Shown piece after piece: positions 6,817 through 12,860 of a stretch of DNA of 16,482 nucleotides. Source of the DNA: JBGOUJ01 sp041477005 (GTDB taxonomy: Bacteria > Acidobacteriota > Terriglobia > Bryobacterales > JACQDG01); NCBI GenBank assembly GCA_041477005.1, contig JBGOUJ010000098.1:1-16482 (forward strand). Direction: 5' to 3'. The position numbers were made by a program, and so were the translations under genes. Within the stretch, counting starts at the first letter, position 1. Every line of letters begins with the position of its first letter. The notes beneath the pieces were generated by a model, which was given only the letters and a program-made list of their open reading frames with translations, was not told the DNA's origin and searched no databases.

Positions 6817-6839
6817 CTAGCAAGCGGCGGCCTCGCTAG
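6817..6839. promoter_or_regulatory. Inverted repeat upstream of the CHAD genes
   Basis: CTAGCAAG (6817-6824) and CTCGCTAG (6832-6839) are complementary in 7 of 8 positions around a 7-bp CGGCGGC spacer. It lies 25-47 bp upstream of the CHAD-N start and touches a weak -10 candidate on the minus strand (TAGGAT). An operator or a leader hairpin is possible. Confidence 0.3.
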
Positions 6840-7133
6840 TCCAGTCTTTTGTGAATCGCCCTCCGCCGGGTTGGGCCGGACGGTCGAGATCCAGCAAGCG
6901 GGGGCTTTCAGGCATCGGGGTCCGCCGATCCAACGAGAAGGCAACGCGCGGGAAGAGGTTGCTCGCACTCGGCGTTCAACGTCGCGATGAGCCCCCCGGC
7001 TATCACTCGGCATGGTTGCATCCCCTCTGGGGCAGGCCTGGCAATTCACCAGTCGCTTTTCGACTCAAGAAAAAGATCGCCGGCATTGCTCCAGCAGTAT
7101 CGACTTCTCCGGGAAGATCCCAGCCGGCCGGGT

Positions 7134-7143
7134 GCGGTACAAT
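7134..7143 (+). promoter_or_regulatory. -10-like element before kinase C
   Basis: GCGGTACAAT ends 13 nt before the ATG of kinase C. It matches two other elements in the window (9862-9871 and 15934-15943) in 8 to 9 of 10 bases. No clear -35 is visible. If used, the leader would be only about 7 nt although an AAGGA site lies at 7146-7150. Confidence 0.3.
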
Positions 7144-7156
7144 TGAAGGACTGTCT

Positions 7157-7891
7157 ATGCGATTTTTCTCGCCCCGCAAAGTCCCCGGCAAGCTGGTTGT
7201 CGTGGAAGGAATCGACGGCTCGGGCAAGTCGACCCAGTTGTCGCTTCTGACGAACTGGCTTCGGTCCCGGGGCTTCGGGGTGGTTTTCAGCGAGTGGAAT
7301 TCCTCTCCTTTGGTCCGAGACACGACGCGGCGGGGCAAGAAGAAGGACATGTTCACCCCGACGACCTTCAGTTTGATTCACGCCACCGATTTCGCCGACC
7401 GGATCGAGAGGCAAATTCTGCCCCCATTGCGCGCCGGAAGCATCGTGTGCGCGGACCGCTACGCCTTTACCGCCTTCGCCCGCGATACGGCGCGTGGCGT
7501 GAGCCGGCGCTGGGTCCGAAACCTGTATCGCTTTGCCGTGCGGCCCACGCTGGCCTTCTACTTTCGCGTGCCGCTGGACGTGGCGCTCGGCCGCATTCTG
7601 GGCGGCCGCGAGGCGCTGAAATACTATGAAGCGGGCATGGACCTGCACCTCAGCCGCGACGTCGAGGAAAGTTTTCGTCTTTTTCAAGGGCGCATCGTCG
7701 ACGAGTACGAGGCCATGATCGACGAATTCGGATTCCGGGTGGTGGATGCGACGCTCTCGATCGAAGAGCAGCAGAACCAAGTTCGCGAGATCGTGGAAGA
7801 GGAGTTGAACCTGAGCCACCCCAACGGCCTGCTCCAGGCGCCGTGGAAAGGCCTGATCGATGGCAACGGAATCGCCGCTCACGTTCTATGA
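7157..7891 (+). CDS. Thymidylate-kinase-like P-loop protein (kinase C), most intact copy
   Basis: A 244-residue protein and the best-preserved of the four TMPK-like copies. It has a canonical Walker A GIDGSGKST (residues 18-26) and an intact DRY motif (D100-R101-Y102), which in TMPKs contacts the substrate phosphate. The segment SEWNSSPLV (45-53) stands where TMPKs have REPGGT, and a lysine/arginine-rich RRGKKKD (58-64) follows; the substrate may therefore differ from dTMP, and I do not assign tmk. SLIHATDFADRIERQILPPL (72-91) aligns with the TMPK helix before DRY. The ATG at 7157 has AAGGA 6 nt upstream, which decides the start over a long upstream extension. Kinase D begins inside the end of this gene (32-bp overlap), so the two are translated together. 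Cytoplasmic. Confidence 0.8.
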   Translation: MRFFSPRKVPGKLVVVEGIDGSGKSTQLSLLTNWLRSRGFGVVFSEWNSSPLVRDTTRRGKKKDMFTPTTFSLIHATDFADRIERQILPPLRAGSIVCADRYAFTAFARDTARGVSRRWVRNLYRFAVRPTLAFYFRVPLDVALGRILGGREALKYYEAGMDLHLSRDVEESFRLFQGRIVDEYEAMIDEFGFRVVDATLSIEEQQNQVREIVEEELNLSHPNGLLQAPWKGLIDGNGIAAHVL

Positions 7892-8687
7892 CGAGGGGCT
7901 GCCGGGCGTTGACGTCTCAGCGCTGGTCGGCAAGCTGGTGGTGATCGAGGGCCCGGACGGGGTGGGACGCTCGACGCAAATCAACCTGCTGCGCACCTGG
8001 CTCGAGCACAGCGGCCACGCGGTGATGGATACGGGCATGGCCCGCGGCGCCCTGGTCGGCAAGACCATCAAGCAGGCCAAGCAAGGCAACACGCTGGGTC
8101 CCCTGACCCTGAGCCTGTTCTATGCCACCGATTTCGCCGATCGGCTCGAAAACGAGATCATCCCCGCGCTGCGCGCCGGTTTCGTGGTGCTGACCGACCG
8201 CTACATCTACTCCTCGATCGCGCGAGCCGCCGCCCGCGGCAGCGACCCGGCCTGGATCCGCCAGGTCTTCGGCTTCGCCTTGCGTCCCCACGCTATTTAT
8301 TACATGCGGGCCGGCGTGCAGGACCTGCTGCCGCGCATCGTGTATGCCCGCGGCGGCTTCGACTATTGGGAATCGGGGATGGACGTGCGGCTGGGCAAGG
8401 ATTTATACGAAAGCTACACCCGCTACCAGTCGCGGGTGATCCGCGCCCTGGATGCCATGGCACCGCGCTACAACTTCGAAGTCATCGACGCTTCGCGAAC
8501 GCCCGACAAGATTTTCCTCGACCTCAAGAGGCGGATCTCCAGGCTGCTGGGCGGCAGGAAAGGCGGGGGCCGGAAAGACAGAGGCCGGAAGGCAGGGGTA
8601 CGGGGACGGGGCCCTGCTCGAGCCGTTGCTCCTACTTCGGCGGCCGAGCTAGCCGAAGAAGAGACGCTGCTGGCTGCCAAGGCGTAG
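7860..8687 (+). CDS. Thymidylate-kinase-like protein (kinase D) with Lys-to-Arg Walker A and basic tail
   Basis: A 275-residue TMPK-like protein. The P-loop reads GPDGVGRST (residues 31-39): the Walker A lysine is replaced by arginine (R37), which usually removes or strongly lowers kinase activity. The DRY motif is intact (D113-R114-Y115), and SLFYATDFADRL (85-96) aligns with the other copies. The region after about residue 230 is an added tail: GGRKGGGRKDRGRKAGVRGR is almost only Gly, Arg and Lys, and is followed by an Ala/Glu-rich end. Such a tail could bind nucleic acid, polyphosphate or another acidic partner. The ATG at 7860 has GGAAAGG 8 nt upstream and overlaps kinase C by 32 bp. The role as a partner of kinase C in a heterodimer is inferred from gene order. 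Confidence 0.75.
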   Translation: MATESPLTFYDEGLPGVDVSALVGKLVVIEGPDGVGRSTQINLLRTWLEHSGHAVMDTGMARGALVGKTIKQAKQGNTLGPLTLSLFYATDFADRLENEIIPALRAGFVVLTDRYIYSSIARAAARGSDPAWIRQVFGFALRPHAIYYMRAGVQDLLPRIVYARGGFDYWESGMDVRLGKDLYESYTRYQSRVIRALDAMAPRYNFEVIDASRTPDKIFLDLKRRISRLLGGRKGGGRKDRGRKAGVRGRGPARAVAPTSAAELAEEETLLAAKA

Positions 8688-8875
8688 TTTTAGCTGGCCC
8701 TTAAGGGGGCGTTCGCCGGCGACCAGTCGAGAGCCGAGATGCGTGTTCAGAGCGCTAATTCCCATCAAAGTCGCGCAGGCGAAAATCAACCAGAACACAC
8801 CCCGCGCCAGCAAGCGTTGGTCTTAGGGATGGGTCGGCGGGTCACTAACCTAAGAGCTGTGCAAGAATGTGCATT

Positions 8876-8896
8876 GGGGTCCGCACGGCGGACCCC
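8876..8896. repeat. Perfect 9-bp stem hairpin
   Basis: GGGGTCCGC (8876-8884) and GCGGACCCC (8888-8896) are exactly complementary around ACG. It lies about 190 bp after kinase D and just before the gene remnant. No T-tract follows, so it is not a standard terminator. A weaker pair TCTTAGG/CCTAAGA lies just upstream (8821-8827 and 8849-8855). Confidence 0.4.
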
Positions 8897-8898
8897 GG

Positions 8899-9199
8899 AT
8901 GGGACTGGGCCCCATCCAGCCGGTCGCGTCGCCGCGGAATCCCGAGGCGGAAAAGATCGTCGTGCGTCGGAAGCGAATAGGCACCATCACACTGGACAAT
9001 CTCGCCCGCGAGCAGCGAGAGAACTTTCCGGCAGCGTCGTTTGGGGGCCTGCCGGTGTCGGCGCTGTACTGGTACGACAGGAAGCGGAACCTGGCGGAGG
9101 TCATCCGTCCTGACGGAGATCGATGGCCCGCAGCAGCTCGATTTCGTGGCGTATTTCAAGTTCCTCGAGAAACATGGTTGCGGAGAGTTCGTCCGATGA
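8899..9199 (+). pseudogene. Frameshifted remnant of a larger gene, C-terminal winged-helix-like tail
   Basis: Two frames give one continuous protein-like sequence. From about 8935 to 9108 the first frame reads VVRRKRIGTITLDNLAREQR, then ALYWYDRKRNLAEVIR. From 9110 the next frame continues LTEIDGPQQLDFVAYFKFLE, then KHGCGEFVR and a TGA at 9197-9199. One extra C at 9109/9110 explains the shift. The joined sequence resembles the winged-helix-like tail of some large peptidase-like proteins (M28/DUF4910 type), but this is a weak recognition. At about 100 residues it is only a C-terminal piece; the true 5' end is missing and the ATG at 8899 is just the edge of the open frame. Its TGA overlaps the next gene's ATG (ATGA), the remains of an operon junction. 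Confidence 0.45.
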
Positions 9200-9756
9200 A
9201 GATTAGCGGCGAGCGTTATGATTTTCAGAGCCGAGCGCCGCAGGTGCAGGCGGCCGCGCCATGGCAGGGGGGCAGAATGATCGCGAGGCTTGTGTTCACC
9301 GCGCTCGCGACCGCCCTGGTGGTCGGCGGGGCGATGTATTGGGTCATCGATTCGATGCTATTGAAGCGGCAAAGCGCCGAGCCGCAAGCGCTCGCTCGAT
9401 GGGAAGACAATGAACTGTTGCGGATCAAAGTCGCCGGCCAGCAGCGCTGCCGCCGATGCCGCCGCAAGCCTCCGGAGGACCCATACAAGTGGCACGAGTG
9501 GCATTTCACCGAGTACGGGGACGGCTTGAGCATCGGCCCGCTCTGCCAGCGGTGTTGGCAGGCGCTCACCCCGGCGAAGCGGCTTCCGTTCTATCAGGGA
9601 CTGTGGATTGCCAATATTCACTTGGTCAGCGACGTGCACACCTACGAAACGTGGCCGGCCGCGCAGCGGCCATCCCTCGACCGGATCCGGCAATGGACTC
9701 TGGCCGAAATCAGCGATTGGTCCGCCATCCAAGGGGCGGTCCTGGAGAGCAAGTAG
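9196..9756 (+). CDS. Membrane-anchored protein with two CxxC pairs, unknown function
   Basis: A 186-residue protein not matched to a named family. One transmembrane segment lies at residues 31-50 (LVFTALATALVVGGAMYWVI). The following soluble domain has two CxxC pairs, CRRC (C85, C88) and CQRC (C117, C120), 28 residues apart, as in a zinc ribbon. It is rich in Trp and His between them (KWHEWHF). The start at 9196 has GGAGAG 8 nt upstream and overlaps the previous frame's TGA as ATGA. A second possible start at 9277 (159 residues) has a GGGGGG run 4 nt upstream and would place the membrane segment at the very N-terminus, as in a signal anchor. The stop is followed by a 120-bp gap. Confidence 0.6.
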   Translation: MKISGERYDFQSRAPQVQAAAPWQGGRMIARLVFTALATALVVGGAMYWVIDSMLLKRQSAEPQALARWEDNELLRIKVAGQQRCRRCRRKPPEDPYKWHEWHFTEYGDGLSIGPLCQRCWQALTPAKRLPFYQGLWIANIHLVSDVHTYETWPAAQRPSLDRIRQWTLAEISDWSAIQGAVLESK

Positions 9757-9861
9757 GTCGCCGTTTGCCGCCCGGTGTGCTGTCTCTCTGGTTCCTTTAC
9801 GCGCCCAGCAAGTGACCAGGTGAGAATGATCAGACGTCATCTCCGTGGCGGAAGCGGCGGC

Positions 9862-9871
9862 GCGGTAAACT
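9862..9871 (+). promoter_or_regulatory. -10-like element, predicted leaderless start
   Basis: GCGGTAAACT ends only 7 nt before the ATG at 9879, and no Shine-Dalgarno sequence lies between (CAAACCC). RNA would start at about the A of the ATG, as in leaderless genes. It shares GCGGTA-A--T with the elements at 7134 and 15934. Confidence 0.4.
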
Positions 9872-9878
9872 CAAACCC

Positions 9879-10829
9879 ATGCGGAAAATTCTTGTGTGGT
9901 TGGCCTGCCTGCCCGTTTGGGCTCAGAATCCGGGCAATGTGAGTCTCGAAGCGCAGGCGGCGCAATTGCGCGCGCTGGTCGAGCATGCTCCGCGGCTGGC
10001 GCTCGAACGGACGGAGTTTGCCATTCACCCGCCGGGCGCGGGCTGGGCGCTGGACATGGTGTCGTCGGTGGCGGTGGATCGCAAGGGCGTGATCTATCTG
10101 TTGCAGCGCGGCGATAAAGCCGATCCCGTGATCGCAGTCGATCGTGAGGGCCGCGTGTTGCGGTCCTGGGGCAAGGGCCTGTATAAGATCCCGCACAGCA
10201 TCCGCATCGATCCGGCGGGAAACGTCTGGACGACCGATGCGGCGAGCTCCCTCGTGCTGAAGTTCACGCCCGAAGGCAAGAAGCTGCTGGAGATTCCCGT
10301 GGGCGGGCTGCCGGCGTCACCGAGGAGTCCGTTTTGCGGCACCACGGACATTGCTTTCGCGCCGAATGGGCGGATTTTCATTTCCGACGGCTACGCCAAT
10401 GCGCGCATTTTGGAATACACGCCGGAGGGCAAGCGGGTGCGCGAGTGGGGAACGCCGGGGACCGGCCCGGGCGAGTTCCACTTGCCTCACGGGATCGCGG
10501 TGGATGAGAACGGCGTGATCTACGTGGCCGACCGAGAGAACGGGCGGATCGAGCGGTTCGATCTCCAGGGCCGGTATCTGGGCGAGTGGTCGAATCTCGG
10601 CAAGACGTTTTCGCTGAAGCTGAGCGGCGGGGCGTTGTGGATCGGGACGCAGCCGCGGAACCAACCGAACGGGGCGCCGGGGTGGCTCCTCAAGATCGAC
10701 CGGCGAACCGGGGCGGTGCTGGGCTACGCGGAGTCGACGGGTCATCATTCAATCGAAGGGACCGACAGCGGGGAGCTGATGACGGGGACGAGACCGGATA
10801 AGGTCCTGTGGTTCCGCGCGCCACGGTGA
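9879..10829 (+). CDS. Secreted NHL-repeat protein, peptidyl-alpha-hydroxyglycine amidating-lyase-like
   Basis: A 316-residue exported beta-propeller protein. Residues 1-15 are a short signal peptide (MRKILVWLACLPVWA). At least three NHL repeats are visible: IPHSIRIDPAGNVWTTD (104-120), TTDIAFAPNGRIFISD (155-170), and LPHGIAVDENGVIYVAD (202-218). The stretch ADPVIAVDREGRVLRSWGKG (81-100) is typical of bacterial proteins annotated as peptidyl-alpha-hydroxyglycine alpha-amidating lyase. In animals that enzyme completes C-terminal peptide amidation; in bacteria the activity is mostly untested, so I take the fold as sure and the reaction as open. The length is near that of the bacterial family. 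The ATG at 9879 has no ribosome binding site and is probably leaderless. Its stop lies directly before the broken permease. Confidence 0.8.
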   Translation: MRKILVWLACLPVWAQNPGNVSLEAQAAQLRALVEHAPRLALERTEFAIHPPGAGWALDMVSSVAVDRKGVIYLLQRGDKADPVIAVDREGRVLRSWGKGLYKIPHSIRIDPAGNVWTTDAASSLVLKFTPEGKKLLEIPVGGLPASPRSPFCGTTDIAFAPNGRIFISDGYANARILEYTPEGKRVREWGTPGTGPGEFHLPHGIAVDENGVIYVADRENGRIERFDLQGRYLGEWSNLGKTFSLKLSGGALWIGTQPRNQPNGAPGWLLKIDRRTGAVLGYAESTGHHSIEGTDSGELMTGTRPDKVLWFRAPR

Positions 10830-10850
10830 TCCGCGATAGATGCAGAGCAT

Positions 10851-11645
10851 ATGCGCCGTGGGATGACGCCGGCTGAGGCGCGGCGCATGGCGTTGCGCCG
10901 CTTCGGCCATATTGAGTCGGTGAAAGAGGAGTACCGCGACGGGAGGAAGCTCTCCATGATCGAGATTGTCTTTCAAAATCTCCGCTACTCTCTGCGGACG
11001 CTGCGCAAAACCCTTGTCTTCACGTCCGTCGCGGTGCTGACTCTGGCGCTCGGCATCGGCATGAACACCGCGATCTTCAGCCTGGTAAACGCCGTCATGC
11101 TGCGTAGGCTGCCCTATCAGGAACCCGACCGGCTGATTTCCCTTTGGGAAGAGCACGAACCGCTGGCGCCCGCCAACTTCAGCAGCTCGGGGTCGGTGCT
11201 GGGCGCCAGGAACGGCCCGGTTTCACCGCAGAGGATGTCGGTGGCTCCCGCTAATCTAATCGATTATCAGAATCACACGAACTCTTTCCTGGGACTTGCT
11301 GGTTTTGACCTGTCGCCCAGTCTCGCCGGCGCTGGCGACCGTTACCGGCGTTATTTTCGGAATCATTCCGGCCTGGCAGGCCTCGGGCACAAAGCCTGCC
11401 GAATCTATGAGGGCGGGCGACAAGAACCTGAGCGGACGATCCCAGTTTCGATGGCGCACCATCCTGACAGTGGCGGAAATCTCCATCTCCATGACTTTGC
11501 TGATCGGCGCCGGACTGCTGTTGAAGAGCTTCGTAACGGTTCTCGGCGTGGATCTCGGGTTCCAGCCGGAGCGCGTGCTGGCGATGAACATCAATCTTCC
11601 CGAGACCCGGTATCGGGATGCCGCCCAGCGGCTGCAATTCTTTGA
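10851..11645 (+). pseudogene. Broken ADOP-type MacB/FtsX permease, N-terminal fragment
   Basis: Residues 1-150 of this ORF match the start of acidobacterial duplicated permeases: GMTPAEARRMALRRFG and VKEEYRD, then NLRYSLRTLRKT, the first membrane segment VAVLTLALGIGMNTAIFSLV (39-60 region), PYQEPDRLISLWEEHE, and DYQNHTNSFLGLAGF. The usual first 50 or so residues (cytoplasmic helical part) are missing; open frame continues upstream only to the NHL-protein stop. From about 11300 the frame turns into non-gene-like sequence, while homology continues in the frame of the next entry but much later in the family alignment. So the gene has lost its 5' end and has an internal deletion with a frameshift. 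ADOPs are usually about 800 residues. Confidence 0.65.
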
Positions 11646-12618
11646 AGATCTCGGCTCGCGCGTCAAGGCTTTGCCCGGGGTCCTGTCTGTAGCATTTGCG
11701 AATCGCCTACCGATGCGTGGGGGCTGGGGAGGCGGAGTGCTTGTCGATGCCCCGGGCGGGGAAACGATGCGGGACGACGACTTTCAGGCCATCAGCCCGG
11801 GTTACTTTGAGACGCTTGGCATTCCACTCGTGCGCGGCCGTCTGTTTACCTCGAGGGACCGCGCCGGCCAGCCGGCCGTCTCAGTCGTGAATCAGGCGTT
11901 TGTCCGGCGGTTCTTACCATTGGAGGGGGACCCGATCGGCCATGGGCTGCGGCGGTCGCCGCAAGCTCCCTGGATCACAATCGTCGGCGTGGTAAATGAC
12001 ATTCGCCGGGGCGGGAAGACCGCGCCGGTAAACCCTCAAGTTTACCTGTCGGCCGCGCAGATTGAGCTGTATCCGGTACGGCTGGCTGATTTTGCGGTTC
12101 GCGCGGGCGTCGATCCGCAACAGCTCGTCATAGACATCCGGAAGCAGGTCTGGGAGGTCGATAAGGATCAGCCCGTAACTAATGTTAAGACCATGGAGGA
12201 AATCATCAGTGCATCGGTGGCGCAAAGGCGCTTTCAGATGATGCTGCTGCTCGTCTTCGCCGCCGTGGCTCTAAGCCTGGCCTCGATCGGAATCTTCGGC
12301 GTATTGTCTCATGCGGTGAGTCAGCGCACGCCTGAGCTGGGGATACGCATGGCTCTCGGCGCCGGGCGGCGCGACATACTGGCGCTGGTCTTCAGGCAGG
12401 CCGCTGCTTTGATTTCAGCCGGCATAGCGATTGGGGTAGCCGGGGCGCTCGCTCTCTCTCGATATGTGCAGAGCCTGTTGTTCGGGGTTCAACCGCAGGA
12501 CTGGGGCGCCTACTCGATTGCCATCTCGGTTTTCCTATTGGTCGCGCTGTTAGCTTCGGCCATTCCGGCACGGCGGGCTACGCGGGTCGATCCGATGGTG
12601 GCTTTGCGCTACGAATAG
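11296..12618 (+). CDS. Broken ADOP-type permease, C-terminal fragment (MacB periplasmic core and FtsX domain)
   Basis: A 440-residue ORF representing the second half of an ADOP permease. It starts in a membrane segment of the first FtsX domain (ATVTGVIFGIIPAWQAS), followed by FRWRTILTVAEISISMTLLI and GAGLLLKSF. A periplasmic MacB-core domain follows (PERVLAMNINLPETRYRD, FQAISPGYFETLGIPLVRGR, VVNQAFVRRF), then the last FtsX domain with three membrane segments (MMLLLVFAAVALSLASIGIF; ALISAGIAIGVAGALAL; AISVFLLVALLASAIP) and the usual ending RVDPMVALRYE. No reliable start exists: the TTG at 11296 is the open-frame limit, and an ATG at 11407 is inside the domain. Without the first permease half, transport function is unlikely; I read it as the 3' part of the same pseudogene. 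Confidence 0.65.
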   Translation: MLVLTCRPVSPALATVTGVIFGIIPAWQASGTKPAESMRAGDKNLSGRSQFRWRTILTVAEISISMTLLIGAGLLLKSFVTVLGVDLGFQPERVLAMNINLPETRYRDAAQRLQFFEDLGSRVKALPGVLSVAFANRLPMRGGWGGGVLVDAPGGETMRDDDFQAISPGYFETLGIPLVRGRLFTSRDRAGQPAVSVVNQAFVRRFLPLEGDPIGHGLRRSPQAPWITIVGVVNDIRRGGKTAPVNPQVYLSAAQIELYPVRLADFAVRAGVDPQQLVIDIRKQVWEVDKDQPVTNVKTMEEIISASVAQRRFQMMLLLVFAAVALSLASIGIFGVLSHAVSQRTPELGIRMALGAGRRDILALVFRQAAALISAGIAIGVAGALALSRYVQSLLFGVQPQDWGAYSIAISVFLLVALLASAIPARRATRVDPMVALRYE

Positions 12619-12682
12619 GAGCAGCCGTCAGGCATCAGCTTTCCGCGGCGCTGGCCGGCGGGGAACAGGGCGCCGCACCTTG

Positions 12683-12708
12683 CCAATGACGCTCGGCACG
12701 GTCATTGG
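12683..12708. repeat. Inverted repeat in the convergent gap after the permease
   Basis: CCAATGAC (12683-12690) and GTCATTGG (12701-12708) are exact inverted copies, separated by 10 bp. The surrounding 242-bp gap (12619-12860) lies between convergent genes and holds no supported gene. No T-tract follows. It could act as a bidirectional RNA hairpin or as a protein site; a palindrome GCAAATTTGC is also present at 12770-12779. Confidence 0.4.
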
Positions 12709-12860
12709 ACTCGGCCCGGCCGCGGTACACCTGCCGCCACCAGCAGCCCGTGGCGAAAGTGACCCGACTGCAAATTTGCGCTCGATAAGCTCAGCGCAAT
12801 CAAAGACTTGCAAGCCGAGACCGTCAAGGGCGCGGGGCTCCTACCACGGGCTGCTAGTTG

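Larger units (their letters stand above)
6793..7156. other. Divergent intergenic region between the CHAD genes and kinase C
   Basis: These 364 bp hold no gene that I can support. An in-frame extension upstream of kinase C is open but reads like random GC-rich sequence. The region contains the inverted repeat at 6817-6839, a short hairpin at 7051-7065 (AGTCG-CTTTT-CGACT), and the -10-like GCGGTACAAT just before kinase C. I saw no tRNA, direct repeat array or insertion-sequence end. Its length and position suit shared regulation of the two divergent units. Confidence 0.5.

Noticed and set aside
6851..7156. Long in-frame extension upstream of kinase C
   Set aside because: The sequence reads like random GC-rich translation; the ATG at 7157 has AAGGA at 6 nt and begins the domain.
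8688..8720. Intrinsic terminator after kinase D
   Set aside because: A CCCTTAAGGG palindrome is present but no T-tract follows it.
8739..9113. Plus-strand 124-residue ORF overlapping the remnant
   Set aside because: Composition is unlike a protein (Arg/Gly/Ala-rich with no motif), and the other two frames give protein-like sequence joined by one indel.
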